Assembly: GCA_036267635.1 (NCBI GenBank)
Contig: DATAVR010000089.1
Location: 73,140 to 137,139 of the forward strand
Source: JADGRB01 sp036267635
Lineage (GTDB): Bacteria > Myxococcota_A > Polyangia > Fen-1088
Length of the DNA stretch: 64,000 nt
Direction: 5' to 3'
Both the position numbers and the translations under genes were made by a program. The number at the start of each line of letters is the position of its first letter. Position 1 is the first letter of the stretch. Below are positions 55,971 through 64,000 of this stretch, piece by piece. Under the pieces are notes generated by a model, which had not been told where the DNA came from, made no database searches, and was given only the letters and a program-made list of their open reading frames with translations.

Positions 55971-56861
55971 ATGAGCGTCGCGCGCCTGCACCTCGTCGAC
56001 GGGACCTACGAGCTTTACCGCGCGCACTTCGCGCCGCGCCCCGAGCACCGCGATCCGGCCGGAGTCGACCGCAAAGCGACCGTCGGTCTGGCCGCCTCGC
56101 TGCTGGCGCTGCTGTCGGAGGCGGAGGAGGCGGTCACACACATCGCGGTAGCGTTCGACAACCCGATCCGCTCCTTCCGGAACGATCTGTTCGCCGACTA
56201 CAAGAGCGACGAGGGGGTGCCGCCCGAGCTGCGCGCGCAGTTCGATCCCGTCGAGGAGGCAGTGCGCGCGCTCGGCGTGACCGTCTGGTCGATGCGCGAG
56301 CACGAGGCCGACGACGGGCTCGCCACCGGCGCGCGCCGGTTCGCCGACGAGGTCGGGCAGGTTCGGATCATGACGCCCGACAAGGATCTCGCGCAGTGCC
56401 TGCGCGGCGATCGAGTGGTGCAGGTCGATCGCCGGCAGCGAAAGACGACGGACGAGGCGACCTTTCGCGCGGCGCGCGGCTACGGTCCGGGGAGCGTGCC
56501 CGATTTTCTGGGGCTGACGGGCGACACCGCCGACGGCATCCCCGGCCTCCCGGGTTTCGGCGAGAAGAGCGCGTCGGTGCTGGTCGGCGCGTACGGGCAC
56601 ATCGAGGCGATCCCCGACAATCCCTCGCGCTGGACGGTGAAGCCGCGCGGCGCGCTGCAGCTCGCCGCGACGCTCAGCGCGCGGCGCGAGGAGGCGCTCT
56701 TCTATCGGAAGCTGGCGACGCTGGTCGACACCGTGCCGCTCGCCGAATCGCTGGACGATCTCCGCTTCCGGGGCGTCCCGCGCGCCCGCTTCGAGGCCTG
56801 GTGCGACGCCGTCGGCGCGAACACCCTCCGCACGGCGCCCAGGCGCTGGGCCGACGGCTGA
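55971..56861 (+). CDS. FEN-type 5'-3' exonuclease
   Basis: A 296-residue protein: LHLVDGTYELYRAHFAPRPE opens the PIN-like nuclease fold with the first Asp; VAFDNPIRSFRNDLFADYKS, MREHEADDGLATGA, RIMTPDKDLAQCL carry the acidic metal ligands; FLGLTGDTADGIPGLPGFGE is the helix-3-turn DNA-binding motif. It is a stand-alone relative of the Pol I N-terminal domain, which removes RNA primers and flaps. No polymerase follows. Confidence 0.93.
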   Translation: MSVARLHLVDGTYELYRAHFAPRPEHRDPAGVDRKATVGLAASLLALLSEAEEAVTHIAVAFDNPIRSFRNDLFADYKSDEGVPPELRAQFDPVEEAVRALGVTVWSMREHEADDGLATGARRFADEVGQVRIMTPDKDLAQCLRGDRVVQVDRRQRKTTDEATFRAARGYGPGSVPDFLGLTGDTADGIPGLPGFGEKSASVLVGAYGHIEAIPDNPSRWTVKPRGALQLAATLSARREEALFYRKLATLVDTVPLAESLDDLRFRGVPRARFEAWCDAVGANTLRTAPRRWADG

Positions 56862-56870
56862 CGGCGTCGG

Positions 56871-57731
56871 TCAGTTGCCGACCGGCGCGGTCGACGGGAC
56901 GCGGTTCGGCATCAGCGAGGCGACGCCGTCGCCCAGCGTGACGTCGTTCCCCGAGCCGGAGAAGTCGACCGAGCGCCCGCCGTTGATCGCGTCGTCAAAG
57001 GTCCAGTAGGCGACCAGGCCGGGCACGGCGCCGGGCGGCGTGTGGGCCATGTCGGCGGCGACCTCGGCGGCGGTGCGGGTCACCGTCCAGACGCGCACTT
57101 CGTCCATCTCCCCCTTGAAGAGGTCGCTCGAGCCGTCCGAGGTTCCCAGCCAGACGGAGGTCGGCGTGCGATCGTCGGAGGCGCCCGTCTCGGAGTCGAC
57201 CGCCGCGCCGTCGACGTAGAGGACGTGCGTGGTGGCGTCGAAGGTGTAGGCGAGGTGGTGCCAGCTGCCGGCGGTCGGGGCGGTCGGCGCCTGCACCAGC
57301 ACGCGGTCGACGTAGACCCGCCAGGCGGCGAGCGCGCCGTCGTGGATCCCGAGCTGCACGCCGCTGCTGAAGTCGGTGCGCAGGTCGAGAAAATCCTGCG
57401 TCCCGCTGGCGGCGTCGTAGTTGACCCACATCTCCAGCGTCTGCGGCCCACCGGCCAGCGGGAATCCGCCGTTGCCCGCCGTCGCGTAGTCCTTGGTGCC
57501 GTCGAAGCTGAGCGCGTAACCGGCGGCGCTTCCGTCGGGGATCGGGGGGATGTCGAAGGTCAGGCCGTCGCCCACCAACGTGCCGCCGTCGAGGCCCGGC
57601 GCCTGCTGTGCGCCGCAGGCCAACACAGGCAAGACCGACAACACGGGCAAGACCATCAAGAAGCGGATCGGCAGAGCAGCGCGACCGACAGCCACGCGCG
57701 CGATCGTACGGGAGCGACCGGCGGCGGACAA
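56871..57731 (-). CDS. LamG-domain lipoprotein
   Basis: A 286-residue protein; PIRFLMVLPVLSVLPVLACG is a lipoprotein signal. The LamG/concanavalin-like domain starts YALSFDGTKDYATAGNGGFP and shows TLEMWVNYDAASGTQDFLDL, SWHHLAYTFDATTHVLYVDG and FKGEMDEVRVWTVTRTAAEV. It binds glycans or is a plain structural domain; no catalytic motif. Convergent with the FEN gene. Confidence 0.85.
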   Translation of the reverse strand: MSAAGRSRTIARVAVGRAALPIRFLMVLPVLSVLPVLACGAQQAPGLDGGTLVGDGLTFDIPPIPDGSAAGYALSFDGTKDYATAGNGGFPLAGGPQTLEMWVNYDAASGTQDFLDLRTDFSSGVQLGIHDGALAAWRVYVDRVLVQAPTAPTAGSWHHLAYTFDATTHVLYVDGAAVDSETGASDDRTPTSVWLGTSDGSSDLFKGEMDEVRVWTVTRTAAEVAADMAHTPPGAVPGLVAYWTFDDAINGGRSVDFSGSGNDVTLGDGVASLMPNRVPSTAPVGN

Positions 57732-57744
57732 GGCGCCGCCGCGG

Positions 57745-58407
57745 TTAGAGCGCCGACCGTGCCAGCGCCCGCTCGGCGGCGGGGCGGAAGCGTCCGTGCG
57801 GGTACTCCTTCAGATAGCGCTGGGCGAAGGCGGTCGCCGCCGGGCTGTGGCGCGCATCGGCTGCTTCGATGGAGAGCGCGACCGCCTCCTCGGCGAGGGC
57901 GCCGCGCGGGTGAGTCCGCAGGTAGACGGCGAGGAGGCGCGCGGCGCGGGCGGGCTCGCCGTCCTGGCGCAGCGCCTGGATGGCCGCGACGACCAGCGCA
58001 GGATCCTCGGACTTGACGACGCGGGCATGGTGCAAAGGCGCGCTTGCGATCTCCGGCGCCGGCTCAGCGACGGGCGCCGGCACCGCGCGCGCCAGGCGCG
58101 CGGCGTGATGGACCGGCGGGGCCGGCGTGTAGGCCACCAGCTCGGGCGCCTGGGAGCGGCCCTTCCAGTGGACGCCGAAGGCAGCGGCCGTTGCCCCACC
58201 CGCCGCCAGCAGCACGCCCGACGCCAGCGCCAGACGCATCGCGAACCGCATGCTCTGCCGCCGCTCGTGGTGACGGTCGTAGACGGCACGCAGCGAGCGC
58301 TGCTTGCACACCTCCGAGATCGCGACGGGCTCACAGGCCGCGACCAGCTCGACGAGCTCCGCCTCGGCTCCCCCGGACCACCCCTTCGTTTCAACCAAGC
58401 GATTCAC
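57745..58407 (-). CDS. Putative membrane partner (anti-sigma-like) of ECF factor
   Basis: A 220-residue protein, GTG 58407 with AGGAGAGG upstream, two bases after the sigma stop. A short cytosolic N-terminus (EAELVELVAACEPVAISEVC), one helix (RLALASGVLLAAGGATAAAF), then a periplasmic part with TPR-like repeats (RAARLLAVYLRTHPRGALAE; AQRYLKEYPHGRFRPAAE). Coupling to the sigma gene suggests it controls it. No zinc-finger anti-sigma motif is visible. Confidence 0.65.
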   Translation of the reverse strand: MNRLVETKGWSGGAEAELVELVAACEPVAISEVCKQRSLRAVYDRHHERRQSMRFAMRLALASGVLLAAGGATAAAFGVHWKGRSQAPELVAYTPAPPVHHAARLARAVPAPVAEPAPEIASAPLHHARVVKSEDPALVVAAIQALRQDGEPARAARLLAVYLRTHPRGALAEEAVALSIEAADARHSPAATAFAQRYLKEYPHGRFRPAAERALARSAL

Positions 58408-58409
58408 TT

Positions 58410-59117
58410 TTACGCCTCTCCTGCGACCTTGCCGTCTAGTTTGCCGTCGACCTTGCCCGCTGACTCGAGCAGGGAGGTCATCTTCTTGCGCGCGCGGTGG
58501 ATGCGGGCCCGGACCGTGTTGGTGGGGACCGACTGCATCTCGCTGATCTCTTCGGCGGTATAGCCCTCGATCTCGAACAGCACGAAGGCGGCGCGCAACG
58601 GATCGCTCAGCTTCGACAACAGTCGTTCGAGGTTCCGCTGTCGTTCGCGGGTCTCCAGCATCATGATCGGCGTGGGTCTCGCCGAAGGGACCTCGGACGA
58701 AAGCGCGATGCTGCGCCGGAAGATGTACTTGATCCAGACCAGTCGCCGGTAATCGCGCACCTGGTGCGCGGTGATGCGATAGAGCCAGCCGGCCAGGTTG
58801 CGGCCGTCGAAGTCGCGCATGCGGCGGTAGACGACGACGAAGACCTCCTGAATGAGGTCGTCCTGATCGGCGGCCGGTCCGCCGAGCGCGCGGATCCAGC
58901 GCGCCACCTCGGCGTAATACGCGTCGTAGATCGACTGGAAGCTGTGGAGGTCGACTCCGGCCGGTCGGCGTCGAGCCTGCGCGGTGTCGCCGCGCCAGGC
59001 GGCTGCCTGCACCGCGGGTGACCGAGCCTGGGTCTGCTTGAACGTCATGACCGAATGCGGCGAAGAACGCTTTACCAGCTTACCCGACCCGATCGACGGC
59101 GTCATCAGACGAATCAT
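58410..59117 (-). CDS. ECF sigma factor
   Basis: A 235-residue sigma-70 family protein. Region 2: SIYDAYYAEVARWIRALGGP, DQDDLIQEVFVVVYRRMRDF, LAGWLYRITAHQVRDYRRLV; region 4: LSDPLRAAFVLFEIEGYTAE then EISEMQSVPTNTVRARIHRA. The end GKVDGKLDGKVAGEA is a small repeat. ATG 59117 has GAGAGG upstream, so the longer start is preferred over 59048. Likely controlled by the membrane protein downstream. Confidence 0.9.
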   Translation of the reverse strand: MIRLMTPSIGSGKLVKRSSPHSVMTFKQTQARSPAVQAAAWRGDTAQARRRPAGVDLHSFQSIYDAYYAEVARWIRALGGPAADQDDLIQEVFVVVYRRMRDFDGRNLAGWLYRITAHQVRDYRRLVWIKYIFRRSIALSSEVPSARPTPIMMLETRERQRNLERLLSKLSDPLRAAFVLFEIEGYTAEEISEMQSVPTNTVRARIHRARKKMTSLLESAGKVDGKLDGKVAGEA

Positions 59118-59159
59118 CCCCTGCCTCTCACAAGGGTAAGCGGCGCCCGGTTTGGTGCG

Positions 59160-59951
59160 TCAGATGTCGCCGGTGGGCGTCACGCGCACCAGGCTCACCG
59201 CCGCGTCGTCGACGTAGATGACCGATTCGGCGGGCGAGAGCCCTTCGGTCCTGCTGCCGACCGTCCAGTAGACGGTGCTGTTGGAGCCGAACGGACGGTG
59301 GAGATCGTAATTGAGCTGGCCGTCGAGCCACACGGCGACCTCGCCGCTGTCGTCGTTGACGTTGCGGTAGAAGGCCTCGATCTGGAACCACTGACCGACG
59401 GGAACCAGGATGGCCGGATCGGGCGTCGGCGAGCGCAGGTAAGCGGCGCGGTGGTCGTAGACGCTCAGGATCAGATCGCCGCTCGGCAGGCTGCGCAGGT
59501 CGATGTCGAGCAGCTGGCCGATGACGCCGGAGTCGCCGGTGGTCGGGACCTGGAACTGCATGATCGACCAGTCGTCGGTCGTCTGGTAGGCGCGCGGGAG
59601 ATAGAACCAGGCGCTGTAATAGGCCTCGGGAGGGTAGCTGTCCTCGCGCCACAGATGCGCCTCCTCGTACGTCGAGACCGCCCCGTTGGTCAGCTTCACC
59701 GAATAGCGCCCGCTGTGGGCGAAGTCGGCCGAGATCGCCAGCGAGGTGTTGGGCGCGTCGGCCTCGGTCCCCCCTTTTCCGCCCTCCGTCCACTCGCTCA
59801 GATCGCCGGTCTCGTGGCGGGCCGACCAGAGGATGCCGCTCCCCAGGTTCAAGCGCGAATTGCAGGCCGGCAGCGCGAGCGCGGCGGCCAGCAGAGCGAG
59901 CGCGGAGCGGCGCACGCGGTCAGTGTGGCCGATCGACGGCCGCGCGGCCAT
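59160..59951 (-). CDS. Lipoprotein with lyase/lectin-like jelly-roll
   Basis: A 263-residue protein: RRSALALLAAALALPACNSR is a lipoprotein signal. The mature domain (ETGDLSEWTEGGKGGTEADA; SGRYSVKLTNGAVSTYEEAH; YYSAWFYLPRAYQTTDDWSI; YVDDAAVSLVRV) resembles heparin-lyase-I/alginate-lyase-like or LamG jelly-rolls. ATG 59951 shares one base with the upstream stop (TGATG). Whether it cleaves or only binds glycan is unclear; last gene of the four-gene operon. Confidence 0.7.
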   Translation of the reverse strand: MAARPSIGHTDRVRRSALALLAAALALPACNSRLNLGSGILWSARHETGDLSEWTEGGKGGTEADAPNTSLAISADFAHSGRYSVKLTNGAVSTYEEAHLWREDSYPPEAYYSAWFYLPRAYQTTDDWSIMQFQVPTTGDSGVIGQLLDIDLRSLPSGDLILSVYDHRAAYLRSPTPDPAILVPVGQWFQIEAFYRNVNDDSGEVAVWLDGQLNYDLHRPFGSNSTVYWTVGSRTEGLSPAESVIYVDDAAVSLVRVTPTGDI

Positions 59952-60982
59952 CACGGCTGCACCGCCAGGCCCAGCGTCACGCCGAACCAGATCACGGGCG
60001 TGCGTCCGACCGTCCCCTGCGGCAGGAGCGTGACGTCGTAGGGGCGGGGGTAGAGCTCGGCGTGGAGGCCGATGATCTTCAGCAGCCGGCCGCGCTCTGC
60101 CCCTTGGTGCGCGACGAGGGCGGCGCGCGCGCCGAGATCGAGGCGGGTGCCCGACTGCGGAGCGATGGTGTCGGTCGCCCGGTCGCGGAACAGCGCGCCG
60201 GCGAGGCCGAGGTCGGCGACGAGATCGATCGACGTCCGGCTGACGATCGGCAGGCGGAGGCCGAGGTCGAAGGGGAGGCGGATCTCGGTCGCGCTCAAGC
60301 CGCCGAAATCGATCGGGCCGCCGGCGACACCGACCGCGGCGACCGGGCCGGCGCGATTCGGGCCGGGGGCGACGCGCAGCTCGCCGCCCAGCGCGGCCGC
60401 CCACCGTGAGCCGGAGCGCGGCGCCAGGTCGGCCAGCGCGGAGAGCTCGAGGCGGATCCGCCGCCGGGCGACCGGGGGCGGAGCGGGGACGAGGACCACG
60501 TGCGGCGGCTCGGCCGGCGGTGGTGGTGGTGGCGGTGGCGGCTCGGGCGGGGGCGCCGGCAGCGCGTCGAGCAGGACCTCGGGTGGCATCAGCGTGAGGA
60601 CGATGAAGACGGCGGCGAATCGGGCGCGGTGATCGCAGTCGTGGGCGAGGTCGCGGTAGATGCGCAGGCGCTCGGTCCCCTTGGCGTTCACCGTCACGCG
60701 GTAGGTGTCGCCGAGGTCGGAGACGTCGATCTTCGCCTGGGGGTCGAGCCGGTCGAGCTCCTTGACCGGGACGAGCGACGCCATCGCCGTCCAGATCGCC
60801 TCCGCCTTCGGGCAGATCCCGCTGACGGTGATCGTCGCCGTCGGCTCCGAGCGCGCGGCCGGCGGCGCCGCATCTGTCTCTGCGGGCAGCGCGCGCGCTG
60901 GCAGGGCGATCGCCGCCAGCGCCGTCACGGCGAGGAGGCCGAGCGCATGCGGCCGGCCGGTCATTGGAGGCCTGCCGGTCAT
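59951..60982 (-). CDS. Exported beta-barrel-like protein with Pro-rich linker
   Basis: A 343-residue protein. Signal region GLLAVTALAAIALPARA; N-terminal domain (TITVSGICPKAEAIWTAMAS; AKGTERLRIYRDLAHDCDHR) followed by a Pro run (PPPEPPPPPPPPPAEPP) and a C-terminal half of amphipathic strands (RIRLELSALADLAPRSGSRW; GVAGGPIDFGGLSATEIRLP; TLLPQGTVGRTPVIWFGVTL) typical of outer-membrane barrels. The start ATG 60982 overlaps the previous stop (ATGA). Two start codons exist because of an 18-bp duplication. Confidence 0.65.
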   Translation of the reverse strand: MTGRPPMTGRPHALGLLAVTALAAIALPARALPAETDAAPPAARSEPTATITVSGICPKAEAIWTAMASLVPVKELDRLDPQAKIDVSDLGDTYRVTVNAKGTERLRIYRDLAHDCDHRARFAAVFIVLTLMPPEVLLDALPAPPPEPPPPPPPPPAEPPHVVLVPAPPPVARRRIRLELSALADLAPRSGSRWAAALGGELRVAPGPNRAGPVAAVGVAGGPIDFGGLSATEIRLPFDLGLRLPIVSRTSIDLVADLGLAGALFRDRATDTIAPQSGTRLDLGARAALVAHQGAERGRLLKIIGLHAELYPRPYDVTLLPQGTVGRTPVIWFGVTLGLAVQP

Positions 60983-60994
60983 TGGAGGCCTGCC
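60959..60994. repeat. 18-bp tandem duplication carrying the start codon
   Basis: ggtcattggaggcctgcc occurs twice in a row (60959-60976 and 60977-60994), so the barrel-like gene has two in-frame ATGs, both with the same upstream context. Confidence 0.9.
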
Positions 60995-62616
60995 GCGGAG
61001 GGAACGCCCGCCGGCCTGAAAAACACCGACGTCCCCTCGGCCGAAGCGATGAGGCGGCAATCGGGGCGTGCACGCAGGCCGGCGGCCGTCACGTCGTCGG
61101 CGACGATCAGCGCCGGGTGCGCGCCGCCGTCCGACGCGAGCTCGGTCCCGAACATGAAGAGCCATTCGTTCGGCACCGAGACGCCGAGGTGATGTTTGTA
61201 GAGGGAGAGGATGAGGGCGGCCGCCTGCGGCCATTGATCGTGCGCGAGGATCTCCACCCGCGGGTGATCGAGCCGGGCCTCGCGCGCGAAGGTCTCCACC
61301 TCGGCCACCAGCTGCTCGAGCGGCCGGTCGTGCTCGCGGGTGAGGGGCTTGTCGCCCCCCGCGCGAAGCGCCAGCGCCAGGAGCGGCAGCCCCAGGGCCA
61401 GGAGGCCGATCGCGGTGCGCCTCCCGCGGAATGTGGCCGGCCAGAACGCCGCCGCGAGCGCCGCCCAGGCGCCGAACCCCAGCACGGAGATCCAGGCGAC
61501 CAGGTAGCCGAAGATCTCGCCGCGGATCGCCCGGACCGACGAGGTGGCCACGACGATCGATCCGAGCGCCATCGCCACGAGCAGCGCGGCCGCCTCGTCG
61601 CGGCGCGCGAGGGCGACCGCCAGCCCGATCGCCAGGGCCAGCAGCTGTCCGATGGCCAGCAGGTGGCGGCCGGTGGCGCCGACGCTCATCGTGGCGCGGC
61701 CGAGCAGTCGACAGAGCGCGAGCGGGAAGATGGCCAGCTGCCCCGACACCGCCTCCATGGCGACCCGCCAACTGTGCTCCGACGCATGCGGCGCCAGGAA
61801 AAACAGGCGCAGCGTGTGCAGGTTTCCGTCGGGGCGGGAGAGGTTTTCGTAGAGCGGCGGCGCCCAGAGGAGCGCCAGCAGCCCGGCGGCGGCCAAGAGG
61901 GAGATCGCGGCGCGCCGGCGATCGAACATGGCTCCCGCGCGCGCCGCCGTCGGGCGGACGAGGTAGAGCTCGCGGAGGCAGAACAGAGCCCCGGTGGCGA
62001 CGAGATAGAGCACCGACGGCGAAAAGCCGATGTGGGTCTGCACGATCGCCGACGCCACGAAGGCGATCGCCGGCAGCGGCCCGAGCTCGCCCCTGCCGAG
62101 CCGGGCGCTCAGAAACAGCAGCAGGGCCAGCGGCAGCACCGGCGTCATCGGGTTCCATTCCCCGGAAAGAGGGAAGGGGGCGCCGACGGTTTCGTAGACC
62201 GCCAGCAGGACGGCCACCACGAACGCGAAGAGATCGCCGCGCAGGCGCCGCGCCGTCAGCACCAGCGCCGTGGCGGCGGCGAAATTGGCGAGCAAGACGA
62301 AGAGATTCAGCGCCGGGCCCCGCTGGTGAAAGAGCTGGTAGACGGGGAGGGCGAGATAGAAGAAGGCGGGGCCCGGGTGGCTCCAGAGGAAGCGCGAGTA
62401 GGGCCCCAGCAGCTGGCGGCCGTGCGCGGCGTGCAGGGTCCGGATCTCCAGCACCGCGCCGTCGCCGGTGAAGAGAACCTCGGGGACGCCGTGACGCAAG
62501 ACCTGCAGGGCGCCCGGCACGAAGGGGGCGGCCGCGACCGCCAGCAGGAGAAGCAGTCCGCGCCGCGCCGCCAGCGACTCCGCGAGAGCGCGCCACACGG
62601 AGAGGGGCCGATTCAC
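60979..62616 (-). CDS. GT-C-like multi-pass membrane protein
   Basis: A 545-residue protein with about ten helices. N-terminal loop FTGDGAVLEIRTLHAAHGRQ and LLGPYSRFLWSHPGPAFFYL resembles the first periplasmic loop of lipid-linked-sugar glycosyltransferases (ArnT/PMT class, GT-C), with Asp in GDGAV as candidate base. The C-terminus is a soluble periplasmic domain (HPRVEILAHDQWPQAAALIL; GTSVFFRPAGVPS). GTG 62616 overlaps the DUF4380 stop (GTGA). A glycosyltransferase role is inference. Confidence 0.7.
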   Translation of the reverse strand: MNRPLSVWRALAESLAARRGLLLLLAVAAAPFVPGALQVLRHGVPEVLFTGDGAVLEIRTLHAAHGRQLLGPYSRFLWSHPGPAFFYLALPVYQLFHQRGPALNLFVLLANFAAATALVLTARRLRGDLFAFVVAVLLAVYETVGAPFPLSGEWNPMTPVLPLALLLFLSARLGRGELGPLPAIAFVASAIVQTHIGFSPSVLYLVATGALFCLRELYLVRPTAARAGAMFDRRRAAISLLAAAGLLALLWAPPLYENLSRPDGNLHTLRLFFLAPHASEHSWRVAMEAVSGQLAIFPLALCRLLGRATMSVGATGRHLLAIGQLLALAIGLAVALARRDEAAALLVAMALGSIVVATSSVRAIRGEIFGYLVAWISVLGFGAWAALAAAFWPATFRGRRTAIGLLALGLPLLALALRAGGDKPLTREHDRPLEQLVAEVETFAREARLDHPRVEILAHDQWPQAAALILSLYKHHLGVSVPNEWLFMFGTELASDGGAHPALIVADDVTAAGLRARPDCRLIASAEGTSVFFRPAGVPSAAGLQ

Positions 62617-63680
62617 GGGCGCAGCATCCGCTTCGCCTCGGTCCGGACGTCCGACTCGCTGCGGGCCGCCAGGGTGTAGCGCACCCGCAGGCAGGCGCGG
62701 CCGCCGATCCGCAGATCGGCGAGCGGAGACAGCAGCTCGAGCTCGACGTAGGGGAGCGCCTCGTCGGAGCTGGTGTAGAGCTGGGCGTGCGCGCCGTCGG
62801 GCCATTCGCCGCTTCCGTCATGCGGGTCGGCGAGGGTTTCGATCAGAAGATTTGGCCCGTCGCCGGTCCAGAGCAGCGCGTCGCCGTCGCTGGCGATCAT
62901 CGTCTTGGCGGCGGGATCGCGCTCGAGCGACAGCAGGCGCCCCTCGATCGTGAGGTCCTTTGGCCGGTCGGGGAGCCGCTTTATGAACCCGCCCGGGAAG
63001 GCCGAGCGCTCGGGGAGCCGCAGGAACAGGCGCTCGGGCGAGACGAGCTGGGTGATCGTCCAGACCGCCGCGCGAATGGGCTGGCCGGCGACCTTCTCGT
63101 AGCAGGTCTCCACGGTCAGGATCGGCGCCGCGGCGTCGAGAACGATCGTGCGCCGCACCCGCAGGCCGTAGGCCGGATCGACGGCCGAGAGCAGCGTGAG
63201 CGTGTCGCCCGCCAGCTCGGCGCTGAAGGCCGAGGCGTCGAACGTCCGGGGCGGCGGCCACCCTTTGCCGGCGATCTCCGCCCAGCGGGACTGCGGCGCC
63301 GGCCAGGCCTTGTCGCCGCCGAAGTTGATCCAGCCGTTCTCGTCGACGGGCAGATCCTTGCCGATCCCCGGATGGCTCCAGAACGGCCCGCGGGGCCCGG
63401 CTGGGCCTGCTTCGCTGCCGGCCAGCGCGAACTGCATGATCCGGCCGATCTCGGGGACGATGGTCACCTCCGCGACGGGGTTGCGCACGACCAGCGCCTC
63501 CCAGCCGTGGAAGTCGCTCCGGGCCACGGTCACCGCCGGAACCTCGGCGGGCCGGGCGGCGGCCGGTGGCCGGCGGGCGGCGCACCCCGAGAGGACCACG
63601 GCCAGGCCCCCCAGCCCGACGGCGACCCGGCCCACCAGATGGAAGAGCGTCGTGCGGTCATCCCGGCCTCCCGACATCAT
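62613..63680 (-). CDS. DUF4380-like lipoprotein
   Basis: A 355-residue protein with lipoprotein signal GRVAVGLGGLAVVLSGC. The body has VAEVTIVPEIGRIMQFALAG and GWINFGGDKAWPAPQSRWAE, the landmark of DUF4380 (a galactose-mutarotase-like beta-sandwich), then RRTIVLDAAAPILTVETCYE. Likely binds or acts on sugars at the surface. First gene of the operon; its stop overlaps the next start. A promoter was not identified. Confidence 0.82.
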   Translation of the reverse strand: MMSGGRDDRTTLFHLVGRVAVGLGGLAVVLSGCAARRPPAAARPAEVPAVTVARSDFHGWEALVVRNPVAEVTIVPEIGRIMQFALAGSEAGPAGPRGPFWSHPGIGKDLPVDENGWINFGGDKAWPAPQSRWAEIAGKGWPPPRTFDASAFSAELAGDTLTLLSAVDPAYGLRVRRTIVLDAAAPILTVETCYEKVAGQPIRAAVWTITQLVSPERLFLRLPERSAFPGGFIKRLPDRPKDLTIEGRLLSLERDPAAKTMIASDGDALLWTGDGPNLLIETLADPHDGSGEWPDGAHAQLYTSSDEALPYVELELLSPLADLRIGGRACLRVRYTLAARSESDVRTEAKRMLRP

Positions 63681-63840
63681 CGTCGGCTGCGCGCGCCGAT
63701 CGCAAGCGCCGCGGGGAACGGGGGATCGGACGACGAAAGCCGACGCAGGGCGCGGCGCGGGACCTGGCGGATGGGAGGGGGCATCGCGACCGGCCGCCCA
63801 CTTTACCTCGGCGCGACCGCGGCGGTACCGTGCGCCTGCC

Positions 63841-64000
63841 TTGCCGACCGCACGTTTCGCTCGGGCCGCCTGGCCGTTCGGCGTCGCCCTGCTGATCGCG
63901 GGCGTCGTGCGCCTCTGCTTGCCGTTCGACGGCCTCTACGGTCAGGACGCCTTCGCCTACTTTCGGTTCGCGCGCGCCATCGGGCCGCACCTTCTGTACG
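63841..64000 (+). CDS. GT39/GT-C-like membrane protein, 3' partial
   Basis: The frame reads LPTARFARAAWPFGVALLIA, VVRLCLPFDGLYGQDAFAYF, RFARAIGPHLLY and leaves the window. One membrane helix followed by GLYGQDAFAYFRFAR is typical of GT-C enzymes (ArnT/PMT-like), whose first loop carries a catalytic Asp near an aromatic-rich stretch. The start (TTG 63841) is uncertain, with no ribosome site seen. Divergent from the DUF4380 gene, so another glycan enzyme sits next to the operon. Confidence 0.6.
   Translation, partial: MPTARFARAAWPFGVALLIAGVVRLCLPFDGLYGQDAFAYFRFARAIGPHLLY

Overview
The window is very GC-rich DNA from a bacterium that looks like a member of the Myxococcota, probably a soil or sediment polyangial lineage. 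The reasons are the many lipoproteins with long Gly/Thr/Ser/Ala-rich linkers, C-terminal 'GCSC - hydrophobic stretch - Arg-rich' tails of the MYXO-CTERM type, the DUF1592/DUF1552 gene pair, and abundant one- and two-component style regulators. No rRNA, tRNA, CRISPR array or phage module was seen. Coding density is high: no gene-free stretch exceeds about 300 bases, and the longest (about 14139-14416) carries only the spacer between two divergent genes.

Layout. 1-4.7 kb: end of a secreted CxxCH/beta-propeller protein, then a leftward hydrogenase-maturation trio (hypA with a frameshift, a hydrogenase-associated protein, a HyaD/HycI-like protease) without any hydrogenase in view, an asparaginase-type Ntn hydrolase and a DksA/TraR-type zinc protein. 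4.8-21.2 kb: a large block of exported proteins (DUF1592 and DUF1552 partners, PQQ-type propeller lipoprotein, sialate O-acetylesterase-like esterase, VWA-like lipoprotein, pectate-lyase-like beta-helix protein, two coupled lipoproteins), broken at 16.4-17.3 kb by two decayed gene fragments. 21.3-27.7 kb: hemerythrin-like protein, a truncated Ser/Thr kinase fused to an unrelated tail, polyphosphate-glucokinase-like kinase, polysaccharide deacetylase, coiled-coil periplasmic protein, small Cys-rich protein and a lone receiver. 27.7-33.6 kb: glycogen phosphorylase followed by a transglutaminase/DUF2126 protein.

34.7-37.8 kb: a zinc-ribbon mini-protein, a YCII/DGPF protein with an ECF42-type sigma factor behind a matching candidate promoter, then a lower-GC island with a RelE-type toxin-antitoxin pair and a small membrane protein. 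37.8-45.2 kb: DUF1624 membrane acyltransferase coupled to an M28 peptidase, two lipoproteins, an ABC-F ATPase, a DUF4336 protein and an ATP-dependent DNA ligase. 45.3-57.7 kb: ammonium transporter coupled to a roadblock-type protein, LigD-type polymerase domain, MFS/TetR divergent pair with clear operators, PolX, DoxX, WYL regulator/GFA divergent pair, PHB-depolymerase-like esterase, a FEN-type exonuclease and a LamG lipoprotein.

57.7-64 kb: an ECF sigma factor with its likely membrane partner, then a four-gene leftward operon (DUF4380 lipoprotein, GT-C-like membrane protein, outer-membrane-barrel-like protein, lyase-fold lipoprotein) in which every junction overlaps by one or four bases; this is the best candidate here for an undescribed envelope-polysaccharide system. 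DNA-repair genes (ligase, LigD polymerase domain, PolX, FEN) are scattered through 44-57 kb without Ku.
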